Source of the DNA: Conoideocrella luteorostrata
Taxonomy: Eukaryota > Ascomycota > Sordariomycetes > Hypocreales > Clavicipitaceae
Assembly: GCA_032433595.1 (NCBI GenBank)
Contig: JASWJB010000162.1
Coordinates: 29,814 to 93,813 of the forward strand
DNA: 64,000 bases
Reading direction: 5' to 3'
Positions 34,035 to 47,035 of the stretch are shown in pieces. Positions within the stretch are counted from its first letter, which is position 1. Each line of letters opens with the position of its first letter. The notes under the pieces were generated by a model that saw only the letters and a program-made list of their open reading frames with translations, ran no database searches and was not told the DNA's origin. A program made the translations under genes and the position numbers.

Positions 34035-35499
34035 TTACAAAAGAAGCTCAAGAGGGTTTTCGATGACCTTCTTGAGTTCGCGAATCCATTCAGCGCCAAC
34101 AGCGCCGTCAACGACCTTGTGGTCAAAGCTGGCGGTAACGGTGATCTGGTCATCCCACTCGATACCGGCAGTACCGTCCTCATTATCCACAGGAACAGCG
34201 ACTTTCTTGGTAGTACCAACCGCAAGAATGGCGGCTTGAGGAGGATTGATGACAGCAGTGAAATGGTCAACGGCGGCATTCATGCCCATGTTGGAAATGG
34301 AAATGGTACCACCCTGGTATTCCTCGGGCTTAAGCTTGTTGTCACGAGCTTTCTTTGCCAACTCCTTGACCTTGACGGAGATAGACTCGAGGCCACGAGC
34401 ATCTACACCAGCAACAATAGGAGTAATCAAACCGGAAGGAGTAGAAACAGCTACGGACACGTCAACAGTGTTGAATTGACGGATGGACCCTTCACGCCAG
34501 CTTGCGTTGACAGCGGGAACTTTCTTGGAGGCGGCGGCTATAGCTTTAATCAGGAAATCATTGACAGAAAGCTTGTATTTGCCCTCAGAAGAGCTGTTTA
34601 AGGCCTGGCGAAGCTTAAGCAATTTGGAAACGGATAAGGAGCTAGTAACGAAGAAGTGAGGGTTCTTCTGGACTGACTCCTGCAGGCGGCTTGCAATGGT
34701 CTTGCGCATGTTGCTCAGAGGAATGTCTTCAAAAGTGGCCCCAGGGGCTGCAGTAGTAGGGCTGCTGACGGCCTTCTTGACGTCCTCCTCCGTAATCTTT
34801 CCGCCTTTCCCTGTGCCCTTCACGCCCTCTAGGCTGATACCGTTCTCCCGAGCTAGTCGTTTGGCAGCGGGAGCGGCATTGGGCTCTCGGTCAAGGGCAG
34901 TCTCCAGCCTGCCTTGTGGGGAAGAGTACTGTTCGGGCTCGGGGGAGGGCTCCGGAGTCGATGCCGGAGCGGATTGCGACTCGGATTTGTCTTCCTTCGG
35001 TTGGGCGGGTTTGGCATTGCCGCCCGCATCATCCAGAGTAAATTTCTCGAAGGCAGATATATCGGCTCCTTCCTCTACAAGAATGGCAATAGGCTAGATA
35101 ACAAAATTATTAGCATCGAAGCTGAATAGAGGTGAGGGTTTCCATCCTTTGTCACAACGCTCCTGGGCACTAGATACTAACACTTCCAACCGAGATATCC
35201 TTTGCACCAGATTCCTTGAGAATCTTGGCAATTACACCCTCTTCCTGGAATTCAAAGTCCATCTGGGCCTTGTCGGTCTCGATCTCTACCAAGACGTCTC
35301 CAGGGCCGATAGAATCGCCTGCCTTCTTCTGCCAAGTACCAATATTGCCAGCCTGCATTGTGGGTGACAGAGCAGGCATTTTAATGACCTGGTGGTCGGG
35401 AAATGAGGCGTAGTATCTCACTACATTAGAGGTAAAGCCAGTGCGCAAAGCTTTGCGAGTTGGGGCGAGAGCTCGCCTCCGAATAGCGGCGCTAAGCAT
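34035..35499 (-). CDS. LAT1: Pyruvate dehydrogenase E2, dihydrolipoamide acetyltransferase
   Basis: E2 forms the core of the mitochondrial pyruvate dehydrogenase complex and transfers acetyl groups from its lipoyl arm to CoA. Exons 35499-35182 and 35093-34035 join in phase 0 through an 88-nt intron (GTTAGT...ATCTAG) to give 458 aa, the usual length. Residues 1-30 are a basic, acid-free mitochondrial presequence ([20 protein letters not shown]). The lipoyl domain has the lipoylated Lys77 in [11 protein letters not shown]. After a Pro/Ala/Glu-rich linker comes the E1/E3-binding motif ([20 protein letters not shown]). The catalytic domain carries the active-site [10 protein letters not shown] with His431 and Asp435. 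It is a housekeeping gene. Confidence 0.95.
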
Positions 35500-38045
35500 C
35501 TTGGACAGAAAATGGCTCTGATGAGACTAAGCTGTGGCAAGGCTGTGAAGCTTCGAAGCGTGGTCTGTTGGCCAACAAGAGTAGACAAGACCTCACCACA
35601 GGTAGAGAGTCTGACAGAGGCGAATTGAGGCCTAAGATAAGAGATGGAAAGGGTTGGAAATCCCGAGGATGGGAGATTGCGGCTACGCGCGAATTGTTGA
35701 TGGGGAGGTCTGTCAAAACGCAACGGAGAAATCCTTGGGGTTAGTGGTTAGACCAGGCCGTCCAGAATTTTGCGTTGAGCTCCGTCGCTTGCTGGAGCTT
35801 TGGGGCCTAAGCCGTTTTCGGACGGAGACCGATGGGCGGAAGCGTGCGTACGGCAGGTGGACTGGCAGAAGATCGTTGATGGGCGATGAACAAGGGGCAT
35901 ATACGCAGTGGGTTCGGTGACCTGGACCTATTACAATACAATGCATCCTTACATCAATGAATGGCTTTGTCCTTTCCGGCCACGTCCTTGTTATCGACCG
36001 TACTTAAACCAATGCCATCGAGTGTTACCGTGCCCAGAACAAATGCTTCAGACAATCTGGACCCTATAATGGCCCAAAAATAGCGGTTGTGTGCTCCAAC
36101 TTAGACCTTTCAAAGCCCGCGAGTCTGGGTTGAATAGGATAGATGTCTGTCAGCACAGAGGTTTCAGGTACGCAGGTACCTCTGTCGCTACTCACAGTTG
36201 GCTTTGGGTAGGCCCGATTGCACTTTTACATGTCGGCCAAAACACGGATGTATTTTGCGTATTGTACAACAAAACCAACGCCCCCACCGCCTTTCTACAG
36301 AGTTCGTCACGTCACAGCAGTTTGAACTGGCTCATTTACTGGACAGAGCAATACCTTTAAAGAATCGATGTCCTCGTCAAAATATTACGATATTTTACCT
36401 TGCTTCCGGGCTGATGACCGGCGACGGAAGTCGACTCTACAATAGTCTTGTCACTTGAGTCAGTTGACCCGTCACCAGGCATTACCACGGCAGTCATTCA
36501 ATCAGCAGAATAGTGACTACTAGCGCCTAAATGATCAACACCGGCAGTTGTGCCCACGTTTGGTCTATAGTCCTGAAAGATGATTATTTATTTATTTATT
36601 ATTTATTATTTTCAGCTATTATTTCAGTTAAAGATTAAGATGCTCTCACAAGTGGTACTGGTCAACTTGCTTTTCCGACACTTTTACCACTTCGTAAGTA
36701 CCACAGATTCCTCAGAGTACTAAAATGCAGCAAATTGCAGATAATGTCACTAGCAAATAATGCCCATTAAAATAGTACACATAGAGGTAGTTACCACTTC
36801 TTACCATTCATATTACTGGTCAGCAGGATTGCAGGCGGTGATTATCCGCAGTGGTTGCTAGCAGAAATGATTAATCACGGCAATTCCAGCTCTGCGCTAT
36901 CGCAAATATATGGATCTTATAGGTGATATTGCCTGCATTTACTTTTTACAAATAATTTTATAAAGGTACTCTAATTAGTAGACTTATGTCTCTAGTATAT
37001 TTAGATCCAGGATGCAGCTTTTTAATTATCCTCCCTCCTGTTTGACTGCATTTCGCATTTTGTCATGTGGCAGCATGCCGCCTACTTCAAGCTACGTGCC
37101 ACCATAATACTCCGTGACCAACCGCTGATTTTATGGTGGGCCTCCGCCACCTTGATTGCGGTAAGCCCCGTACTTATTAAATAATAGGGAGCGAGGTTGA
37201 TAAGATAATACTACTGGCACCGTGGTGAACATGAAGCACAATGCAGGAGTTGTTTCTTTGATACTATCTTGTTCAACATGTGTAGTCTTTGCGGACCTAA
37301 TTGGAGGATCCGAAGACTCTCTCACGCAGCGTCTATCTAAATATATGATGACCTCGGCCACTTTGCTGAAAACAGTGACCGTTGAATCGTCAGAGCATCA
37401 AAAGCCGGATGTCGTATCTGAGGGCTGTGTGAGGCAACATGAACAAAATGCAGCTCCTTGCTAACTTACAACCTCGTCTGCCGAAGTGTGTCTGGTCCCT
37501 GAAGCTCTTTGTTACTAGTTACCGGAGTGCTTACCTATTGCTGTCACAAGACGGCATGGAAGACTTCTGCAGGGCCTAGCCCCACTTTCAATTTTGGTAG
37601 TCCACCCAAGCATGCTGTTAGAACTCTACGTGGACATTCGGAATATACGGCCCACGTACTCCGTACTCCGTGCTCTACTCGTGTTAATGCAAGCCGCCTC
37701 CTGGCAACTATCTCGGTACCGTCCGTGTGTTCAAACTTTGTTCTTCTCTGATTCCAGTCCGCATTTGGACGTCTTTCTTACCCTCGCCTGCGCCAAGAAC
37801 CCCTGCATAACGCACTTCGTAGTGGCCAAGCCTCTTTACCAATCTAACGAATCTTTGAGCACTGAGCACATGTTCAGGGAAGAGCTTGGTCTCATTGCGA
37901 ATCCGATCAAAGCCTATCCCCGAGAGTACGCCTGTTAATCATCAGGAGTGTCTAAACAAATCCTCTTCTTAATTGCTACTCGCGGCTTTGTGGCCTGTCT
38001 CCTTGTTCTCATTCGAATGGCCACTGGTCCCGCCGGCGCTCCCCG
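35500..38045. other. Intergenic region between E2 and Sec7 genes
   Basis: This 2.5-kb divergent spacer has no supported gene. From about 36560 to 37030 it is AT-rich with a TTTA/TTA microsatellite (around 36581-36612). A TACTCCGTACTCCGT compound motif lies at 37657-37671. The last few hundred bases should be the Sec7 promoter and leader, including a small upstream ORF at 38017-38049. Confidence 0.55.
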
Positions 38046-38049
38046 ATGA
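38017..38049 (+). promoter_or_regulatory. Ten-codon upstream ORF overlapping the SEC7 start
   Basis: ATG at 38017 opens a 10-codon frame whose TGA stop overlaps the proposed SEC7 start codon as ATGA (38046-38049). If present in the mRNA it would influence initiation by leaky scanning or reinitiation. The transcription start is unknown, so this is a possibility only. Confidence 0.4.
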
Positions 38050-41000
38050 GCTCTCTCAAGTTCCTGGTGTCCTCTTTGGACGCCATCGCGACCTCCAAAG
38101 ACGCGCATCGCAACAAACAGCTAGCTGATTCAACGAAGAAGGCTCAAGACGCTATCAAAGGGCAAGATCAACTTCCCAACCCCGAGATCGTTTTCGCTCC
38201 TTTACAGCTCGCCAGCAAATCGAATAACCCTCAATTGACTACCGCGGCACTCGATTGTATTAGCAAGCTCATAACATATTCATACTTTTCTATACCGAGC
38301 AAAGATGATTCTGGAGCCGAATCCCCTGAAGGCGCCGAACAAATGCCGCCACTGATAGAACGAGCCATCGATACAATATGTGATTGCTTTCAAGGGGAAA
38401 CAACAGCGGTTGAGATTCAGCTACAGATTGTCAAGTCGCTCCTTGCGGCCGTATTGAATGACAAGATTGTTGTCCACGGTGCTGGCCTTCTCAAAGCTGT
38501 GCGTCAAGTCTACAATGTGTTTCTGCTCTCAAGGAGCACTGCGAACCAGCAGGTGGCTCAAGGTACTTTGACCCAAATGGTCGGCACAGTGTTCGAACGC
38601 GTTAAAACCAGGCTTCACATGAAAGAATCCCGGCTGCAACTGAGTAATCTCAAGCTTAGTTCGAGCAATATCACATTTGATCCCAATGATCCTGCGAACG
38701 ACGTGCACCTTGGAACAGAAGGCGACGAATCACCAGCGCTACAATCAGAAGCCAACATTCCTGAGCAGTCGAATGGTGGTGCTAAGCTAACATTGAAAGA
38801 TCTGGAGCATCGTAAGAGCTTTGACGATTCTAATCTCGGCGACGGACCTACAATGGTCACCAGGTTGAAATCCACCAGCAAGGACGATTCGTCATCCTCT
38901 GGCCAGTTTGGACCTGAGGGGTCGATGCAGGAAGATGTAGATGCTCTTGATGCCGAGGATGAGGTGTACATTCGGGATGCCTACCTTGTGTTTCGATCTT
39001 TCTGCAACTTATCGACAAAAGTTCTCCCACCTGACCAGCTATATGACCTGCGAGGGCAGCCCATGCGGTCAAAGCTCATTTCTCTCCATCTCATCCACAC
39101 TCTACTCAATAATAATCTTACCGTGTTCACCTCCCCACTGTGTACAATCAAAAACTCGAAGATTAACGAGCCGACTTCCTTTCTGCAAGCTATTAAATTT
39201 TACCTGTGCCTTAGCATTACTCGCAACGGTGCTAGCTCGGTGGACCGCATTTTTGAGGTTTGCTCTGAAATATTTTGGCTTATGCTGAAGTTTATGCGGC
39301 CATCATTCAAGGTAGGCTACGAATGCATGGAGCTTCCGCGCCTTTGTTACGCACAATTTTGTTGACTGTTGTATAGAAAGAAGTCGAGGTGTTTCTAAAC
39401 GAAATATATTTAGCTCTCCTGTCTAGACGGAACGCACCAGTATCACAAAAGCTATATTTTGTGACTCTACTTAATCGGCTTTGCGCTGACCCTAGGGCGC
39501 TGGTTGAGACATATTTGAACTATGACTGCGACCAATCGGTGGATAATATTTTCCAAACCATGATCGAGGATCTCTCGAAATTTTCGACGACGCCTCTCAC
39601 TATCACAACAATCAATGAGCAAGTGTATGAGGAGCTGAGGTCGAAAACGCCATCACCTAGCGAATGGCAACTGAAGGGCATTTTGCCGCCACCGCTGACA
39701 GTTGCCCACATTATTCCACCGCAGGAGAATGAGCCGGACTATCCTAAGGAATACGCAATGAAGCGTTTATCACTCGAAGCTTTGGTAGAAACCCTCAGGT
39801 CTTTGGTCAACTGGTCTGCTTCTGTACGATCGGACAGTGGAGATATGCTTCCGGCGGATGCGGATAACAAGGTGTCCCTTGACGAGTTACGGCCGTCTAT
39901 TGATCCCACCTTGAGCGACAGCGCATCTCGACTGGAGACACCGTTGCCCCCGTCTACTCCGGTCGTGGATGATGATCCAGATCAACTTGAAAAGGAGAAG
40001 GCACGCAAAACGGCTTTGACGAATGCAATCAGGCAGTTCAACTTCAAGCCGAAGAAAGGCATTAAACTTCTATTGCGTGATGGTTTTATCAACAGCGATA
40101 GTCCGACCAAAATTGCTGAGTTTCTCTTAAACGAAGAGAAACTTGACAAGGCCCAAATTGGCGAGTATCTAGGAGAAGGCGATCAACAAAACATCGACAT
40201 CATGCATGCATTTGTTGATGCCATGAATTTTACGAAAAAACGATTTGTCGATGCTTTGCGCCAGTTCCTGCAGTCTTTCCGACTGCCAGGTGAAGCTCAA
40301 AAAATTGATCGCTTCATGCTCAAGTTTGCAGAGCGCTATGTTATGGGCAACCCTAACGCCTTTGCAAACGCTGATACCGCATACGTCCTTGCCTACTCGG
40401 TCATCTTACTGAACACTGATCTTCACAGCAGTAAAATCGCCAAACGAATGAGCAAGGAAGAATTCATCAAAAACAATCGTGGCATCAACGACAATGCCGA
40501 TCTTCCTGACGAATACCTGCTTGCAATATATGATGAAATCGCAGGCAATGAAATTGTTCTTACAAGCGAGCGACAGGCTGCAGCTGCAGCGGGTACAGTG
40601 GCAGCTCAGCCCAGTGGTCTCGCGGCTGGTATTGGTCAAGCCTTCTCAAATGTTGGGCGAGATCTGCAACGTGAGGCTTATGTGCAACAGTCCGAAGAGA
40701 TTTCAATGCGATCAGAGCAGTTGTTCAAAAATCTTTTTAAAAGCCAACGACGGAACGCCACCAAGGCTGGCCCAAAGTTCATACCCGCTACATCTTTCAA
40801 GCATGTTGGTTCCATATTTGATGTCACATGGATGTCGTTCTTCTCAGCGCTGTCCAGCCAAATCCAGAAGTCTCATAATATCGAAGTCAACAAGTTATGT
40901 CTAGAGGGCATGAAACTAGCGACCAGAATCGCATGTCATTTCGAACTTTCAACTCCGAGAGAAGCCTTCATTTCGGCTCTGAAAAATACGACTTATCTGA

Positions 41001-43669
41001 ACAACCCCCAAAATATGGAGGCAAAGAACATTGAGGCCCTCAAAGTAATTCTAGAACTAGGGCAGACTGAGGGCAACCTATTACAAGAGTCTTGGAAAGA
41101 CATACTCTTGTGCATTAGTCAGCTAGACCGGCTGCAACTCATCACTGGAGGTGTTGACGAAAGTACAATTCCAGATGTCTCTCAGGCTCGCTTCATGCCA
41201 CCATCAGGAACCGATACTTCTGACTCCCGATCATCAGCACAATCTCGACATAGAACTAGGCAGAGGTCTGGAACTGGCCCGAGGGGATTTTCTAACGAAA
41301 TTGCCCTAGAAAGCCGCTCAGATGATTTCATACGCAGCGTAGATCGAATTTTCACGAACACTGGCAATCTCTCCGGTGAAGCCATGGTGCACTTTGCCAA
41401 GGCACTCACTGAAGTTAGCTGGGATGAGATCAAAGTATCCGGCTCCAATGAGTCGCCAAGAACATACAGTCTCCAGAAAATTGTCGAAATCAGTTATTAC
41501 AACATGAAACGTGTTAGGTTCGAATGGAGCAATATTTGGGACGTTCTTGGAGAGCATTTTAACCAGGTTGGATGCCACAACAACATGAACATCGTCTTCT
41601 TTGCATTAGACTCGCTACGCCAACTCTCGATGCGCTTTATGGAGATTGAGGAACTGGCAGGTTTTAAGTTCCAGAAGGATTTCCTGAAACCTTTTGAACA
41701 CGTCCTTGCCAATTCGCAAAATGTGACAGTAAAGGATCTTGTGCTACGATGCCTCATTCAGATGATTCAAGCTCGAGGAGATAATATCCGCTCAGGCTGG
41801 AGGACCATGTTCGGCGTATTCACAGTAGCTGCAAGAGAACCGCATGAGAGCATTGTGAATCTTGCTTACGAAAACGTCAACCTAGTGTATAAGACAAAGT
41901 TCGGGGTGGTGATATCGCAGGGGGCATTTACTGATCTGATTGTCTGTCTCACGGAATTCTCTAAAAACCTGAAATTCCAGAAGAAGAGTCTTGCGGCGCT
42001 GGAACTGCTAAAATCTACCATCACAGCGATGTTGAAGACTCCTGAATGTCCACTGTCACAGAGATCCAGCGAACGCGAAACAGACGTCGACTCAGAAGCC
42101 ATGAGCAAGAGTACAGAAGGCATGAAGAAGACACAATCAAACACATCAGTTGAAGAAGGCTTCTGGTTTCCTGTCTTGTTTGCATTCCATGACGTGCTTA
42201 TGACAGGCGAGGACTTGGAAGTAAGGTCCAATGCGCTTGAATACTTCTTTGCTGCCCTAGTCAAGTATGGAGGAGATTTTACTCCTGAATTTTGGGATAT
42301 ACTCTGGCGGCAGCAGCTTTATCCCATATTCATGGTATTGAGATCACGCCCAGAAATGTCAAACGTACTTAACCATGAAGAGCTCTCGGTTTGGTTGTCC
42401 ACCACCATGATTCAGGCCCTACGCAATATGATAACCCTCTTCACACACTACTTCGAATCCCTCGAGTACATGTTGGACCGATTCCTTGAACTGTTGGCCC
42501 TTTGTATCTGCCAAGAAAACGATACCATTTCGCGAATTGGAAGCAATTGCTTGCAGCAACTCATTCTAAAAAACGTGACAAAATTCACGGCGGAACACTG
42601 GACCAAGATAGTAGGGGCCTTCTGCGAGCTTTTCGAGCGAACCACCGCATATCAACTGTTTACTGCCACGAATGTAGGCTCAGGGGTGGCTTTGTCGCTC
42701 CCCACCAACGGTTTCGATTTTCCTGGCGGCTTCAGCCCTACGTCCGAGACTCTGCAGGCGGATGAAAAGTCTTTGAAGATTAATGGCACTGATGATGGTG
42801 TAACCATCTCTGACAGCGAGCCTATTCCACGTCAACCGTCGCCTAAGCCTCTGGATGATGATATGGAAGCGCCAGGCGTTATCGGCATTGCCGGACAGCC
42901 GCTGGAAGAATTCAAGCCAACATCAAACCTTCAACAGCAACCTGTTGTCGTTACCGCAGCTAGGCGACGCTTCTTCAACCGTATCATATCGCGCTGCGTT
43001 CTACAGCTGCTAATGATTGAAACAGTCAATGAGCTTTTCAGCAATGACACCGTATACACTCACATTCCGTCAACTGAGCTCCTACGATTGATGGCCCTGC
43101 TCAAGCGCTCATTTCAATTCGCTCGTCGTTTCAATGAAGATAAGGAACTCCGCATGAAATTGTGGAGGGAAGGCTTCATGAAGCAACCGCCAAATTTGCT
43201 AAAGCAGGAGAGTGGCTCTGCAGCAACATATGTATCAATTCTGTTCAGGATGTTTGCAGATAACGCACCGGAAAGGTTAGAGAGCCGCCCAGACATTGAG
43301 GCAGCGCTTGTTCCCCTCTGCAAGGACATCATCCAAGGCTACTCTGCCTTGGCGGAAGAGTCACAGCATAGGAATATAATGGCATGGCGCCCCGTAGTAG
43401 TTGACGTGCTGGAAGGCTTTGCAACTTTCCCGGAGAATGCTTTCCAGTCTCACATTTCGGAATTTTATCCTCTCGTGGTCGACTTATTGACACGAGACCT
43501 CGGACAGGACTTACGGGCAGCACTCCTCATTGTTCTGAGGCGCATAGGTGAGGTTGGTCTCGGTATTGAAGGGATGACGAAGGCGGAGAAGAGGCGGGAA
43601 AGCATTGTGAATGACAACCCCGGAGAGGGTGGTGTAGGCCAGGACGCCTCCGCTATGAAGATGTTGTAA
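38046..43669 (+). CDS. SEC7: Sec7-family ARF guanine nucleotide exchange factor (Golgi)
   Basis: Large Sec7/BIG-type exchange factors activate ARF GTPases at the trans-Golgi to drive vesicle formation. Exons 38046-39311 and 39377-43669 join in phase 0 through a 65-nt intron (GTAGGC...TATAG) to give 1852 aa, matching the family. The N-terminal DCB region begins MSSLKFLVSSLDAIATSKDAHRNKQLAD. The HUS region spans the exon junction and includes FLNEIYLALL. The catalytic Sec7 domain covers about residues 645-835, with the glutamic-finger segment AQIGEYLGEGD (Glu near 685) and the conserved FRLPGEAQKIDRFMLKFAERY and AYVLAYSVILLNTDLHS. The long C-terminal part contains HDS-type helical repeats. A poly-A signal-like AATAAATAAA lies 56 bp after the stop. 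Confidence 0.95.
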
Positions 43670-44058
43670 AATTAAGCCCATTTTTTGCAAGGTTCATGGT
43701 CGCACGGCGTTGCGGTTGCAGAGAAATAAATAAAACTCCTTTACTACTCCGTACAGTCTATTTTCATGAGCGTGGCCCTGTGTTGTGATCCCCTGCGTTA
43801 TGTATCCGCACTTGGGAAGTCATCGACGTGAGAAGTGCATAGCTTGCTCGAAGAGGCTTGCCATCTCTTATGCAGCTCTAATATTATCATTTCTTTTTGC
43901 GCTAGTGAGACCAAGTAATATCATGCTCGTGCACTGAAAATAAGGACAGTTGCACGTGCCAACTTATCCCTTCCCCCCAATGCCATTATACAAAACAAAT
44001 GCAGTGTATTACTGGCTCATGGTGCAAGAAACCGTTACCGCGGCGGCCTCTAGTCAAA
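43670..44058. other. Convergent 3' spacer between SEC7 and the Hsm3-like gene
   Basis: This 389-bp spacer contains the SEC7 poly-A signal candidate and one TACTCCGTA at 43744-43752. Nothing else was recognised. Confidence 0.55.
43725..43734 (+). terminator. Candidate polyadenylation signal of SEC7
   Basis: AATAAATAAA, a doubled AATAAA-type signal, lies about 56 bp after the SEC7 stop codon, followed by a T-rich stretch. Position and sequence fit a 3'-end signal. Confidence 0.5.
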
Positions 44059-45249
44059 TTAGTCCAACAACCTATCGATATAGATCCGCAAAGGCTCCGA
44101 CTCCCCTTCAATAGTTCTATTTGGCAATGTCCTCAACGCAATCTCCAGATCACTATCATCTTGTATCGCGGTCGTCAGTAGCTTCTTTATTAGAGTATCC
44201 GACTGTGCGGTTCGTGCTGATACTCGCATCGTACTGACAAAGACCTCGAAGAAGTCCAACAAGTTCAAATACATTAACATGTCTGATTTATCCACCATTG
44301 CAAGAGCAGCCCACTGAAGTAGGCCCACTTGTCCAACGTCGCTCTGGATTGCCTCCGGTATTGTAAAAACTTCAGGAGCTATTGGATAGCTTAGAATGTT
44401 AATATTCAGGGTGCAAAGACGTGGTAAAATACGTAGTAGTCGACCCTGCGAGGTGGTAACTTCCAAGGTGGTACGAGCCGAATTCTGACCTGTAGAATTA
44501 AAAGTACAATACTGCTGAATGAGGCTAAGATTCGGATGATATAGGAGAATAAGACGCCATAGCTCGCCATAGCCAGACATACGACGTCTTGCAACTCCGG
44601 TCCCATTAATTTGAGGTGTCGAGCTACCACCGTTGATAATGATATCAGGCGCGTCACAGTCCGTCTGGAGCACATCTCCGAGTACTTTGGCGGCGCCTTC
44701 CGCTACACCGACATGTTTGGTGCACATCCAGCAGCTGATAAGACCTTCCACAACATCGGGTAAGGTATTTAGGCGAGTGGCATCAGCCGGACTATTGGCG
44801 GCTTTCTGAATGATGGCTAAAGCAAGAAGGTTGGCTCCTGAGAGAGGCGATCCTAGGGCCGTCAACAGCGAAGGTGGATCCCCAACAGCAAGAGCCTCGG
44901 TGAATGACAATGGTGACAATAGTTTTAAAGCCAATGATAACAGAGGTGTCGGATCTTGCGTTGTCGATTTCAGTATCTGGGTCAAAGGTGTCAGGAATAT
45001 GTGCGTCATGTTGCGTGTGTTTTCCTCTAGGCTCAAGTCATCAGTGCTAAGCAGAAAGTATATAGCCACAGGCAGTGGTTCCTACGGAGGAAACCTACCA
45101 GTGAGCTGCAGTTCGACGTCGTCAAGAAGTTTGGCGTCAAATGGCAGAGAAGGATCATTGAGTGCTTGTTCGAGATGAGCCCGAAGTTCTGAAATCCCAG
45201 ATATGGGGTTGTCTTCCATGTTGTACTCGGGAATTGCTATGCGGTTCAT
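44059..45249 (-). CDS. Hsm3/PSMD5-like proteasome assembly chaperone (probable)
   Basis: Exons 45249-45099 and 45026-44059 join in frame through a 72-nt intron (GTAGGT...GCCTAG, with ACTGAT near its end) to give 372 aa. The protein is almost entirely leucine-rich helices in repeat form. Examples are DAKLLDDVELQLTEENTR across the junction, then LLSLALKLLSPLSFTEAL and LTALGSPLSGANLLALAIIQKAA. This matches the fungal proteins annotated as Hsm3 N-terminal domain, related to human PSMD5/S5b. That chaperone holds the proteasome ATPase Rpt1 during base assembly. The assignment rests on pattern recognition of the helical repeats, so other ARM/HEAT-type proteins remain possible. It is divergent from the RPC31 gene across 407 bp. 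Confidence 0.6.
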
Positions 45250-45656
45250 CTTAAGTGTAGGCGCAAATAACTGGAGAGGACGTCACAACAGTAGCGGGAC
45301 GAAACAGTACCACTGTGTATATGAAAAATTGAATGAGAGAGGTGCCAGTAAGAAGAAGGTTAAGTAGTTGTTGCGATGGAATTCGGACACTTGTGCCTGA
45401 CAGCAAGCCTGGGCCCGACAGCAAACGAAGCAAGACAACAGCGATAGGTAGGCAGGCGGGGCACAGCGCGTCACAACGGCTTCAATTCCGCCCCCACCCA
45501 TCTGCAGGAATCTTCCGACATGCAACTTTTCCCATGCATATTTGACTTCAAACCAGCTGCGATGACTGCAATTGCAACACTGTAATTGTCGCAGCACCAC
45601 AACAGATACTGTGTCTTTGATCATCATCATCATCATTATTGTTATTCACAGCCACC
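45250..45656. promoter_or_regulatory. Shared divergent promoter, Hsm3-like gene and RPC31
   Basis: The 407 bp between two opposing start codons must hold both promoters and both leaders. The RPC31 leader ends with a TCA/CAT microsatellite (45620-45637) directly before the GCCACCATG start. Confidence 0.6.
45620..45637 (+). repeat. CAT trinucleotide microsatellite in the RPC31 leader
   Basis: (ATC)n repeats, about six units, lie about 20 bp before the RPC31 start codon. Confidence 0.85.
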
Positions 45657-46539
45657 ATGTCTAGAGGCGGACGCGGCAGTGGCCGTGGAGGGAGAGGAGG
45701 AACGAGAGGCGGAGGCCGGCCAAATGTACCTTGGGACACTGGCGATGAGCCTGATGCTAGACCTTCCGAGTTGTTCCCTGTATGTCGACCTCCATTCAGG
45801 CCCCGTGGCTTTTGTTGGCCCTGAAATAGTTTGGGAGATCATATCACTAATTGATCATGTTCAGCCTTATGTCATTCCGACCCCACGAGATCTGTCAAGC
45901 ACCGAGATCAGCTCTGTTCAGCATTTCTTACTGTTGCGACATCAAATACATTCATCGCCTCTTTATACATCCAAGCGAACTTCATCCCACGACCCTACTG
46001 CTCCAAGGAAAATGTACGGCCAAGCACAAATGAATGCTCGGTATGGCATCAAAAACAAGGCATCGGTGGATCCATTTACAGCTATGCCCACCTACTCACA
46101 AAAATTTGTTCGGGAGGAGCGAGCGTTACCCGACTGGTCTGCACGCCCAATGTACCGCGAAATGTTCCCAGCTGAGCTTCTCGAGACCGTCGAGCCAGAA
46201 GATGGTGCTGGTGTCCGCAAGAAACGAAGACTAGAATTGAGTAAAGTCAGTTCCCTGCCCAATGCTGAGGAAGCATTCGGAATGCCATCACTAGTTGGTG
46301 ATGGGGATGGCGATGACGAAGGTACAGGTAAAAATCTCCTGGAGAAACTTGAGGCCATGCACGACGATGAGGGCGACGATGGAGCAGAATTGGAGGACGA
46401 CGAAGGGCTGGAGGACGAGGAGGACGAAGCGTATGATGACGAAGACGCTGGTGACTACGATGCAGAAAACTATTTCGACAATGGAGATGAGATGGGCGAT
46501 GACTATGGTGACGGTGATGATGGTGAAGGAACTTACTAG
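45657..46539 (+). CDS. RPC31: RNA polymerase III subunit Rpc31 (RPC7)
   Basis: Rpc31 belongs to the Pol III-specific heterotrimer needed for initiation of tRNA and 5S transcription. Exons 45657-45779 and 45865-46539 join in phase 0 through an 85-nt intron (GTATGT...TTCAG, with CACTAAT branch-like sequence) to give 265 aa. The N-terminus is the typical Gly/Arg-rich MSRGGRGSGRGGRGG. The central conserved part follows the junction (ELFPPYVIPTPRDLS, then HQIHSSPLYT and PRKMYGQAQMNARYG). The C-terminal 60 residues are almost all Asp/Glu, as in other Rpc31 proteins. The start has an ideal GCCACCATG context. Confidence 0.88.
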
Positions 46540-47035
46540 CATGAACAAAAATGGGAGCTACTCGGCGTTTCGTCAAACAATTCCAAGGCGCGGCAAAACA
46601 TGGACTCAGCTGCAAGTACCACTGCAGCATATTCGTGGCTAGATACCCATTGCTATACTACATATCAGGATACGGCGCAAATAGGAACAGGTAATCCATC
46701 CGTCTGCCTTAGTTCAAGATGTGAACTACATTTACACCCAACACACCTCTCTATCTGAAACTCCAAACAGAACGGAGAGGACGTGAATCCTAACTTACAG
46801 CAGGGTATGTGTCCAGATTGCATGTTCGCCAAACGCCTTATCTGGCTTGTTCCTTGAGGAAGTCCTCCCCGTGCGCATACCGATACATAGCATTCCTTGA
46901 TCCAAACTAGACCCCTTGTAGTCGTTGATCTGACCAACGCGAACAAAGCCAAATTGTGGCTGTGTTCGAGAATTCATCGCCTGTTCTCAGTATTTACCGA
47001 ACTACTTACTGTCCTGCTCATAGAAAGGAATGGCA
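46540..47035. other. Convergent 3' spacer between RPC31 and NUP49
   Basis: 496 bp of 3' flanks of two convergent genes. No recognisable gene, repeat or RNA was seen. Confidence 0.55.

Noticed and set aside
34023..34601. 192-codon plus-strand ORF
   Set aside because: Antisense to the catalytic domain of pyruvate dehydrogenase E2; no domain of its own.
15163..35499. A biosynthetic gene cluster around the Zn2Cys6 regulator
   Set aside because: The neighbours are ribose-5-phosphate isomerase, pyruvate dehydrogenase E2 and a DUF1308 protein. No synthase, P450, transporter or methyltransferase is nearby.
45586..45864. N-terminal part of a 317-codon frame reading into RPC31 exon 2
   Set aside because: The conserved Gly/Arg-rich Rpc31 N-terminus is in another frame at 45657-45779, and an intron with GTATGT...TTCAG joins it to exon 2. 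The continuous frame is accidental read-through of the leader and intron.
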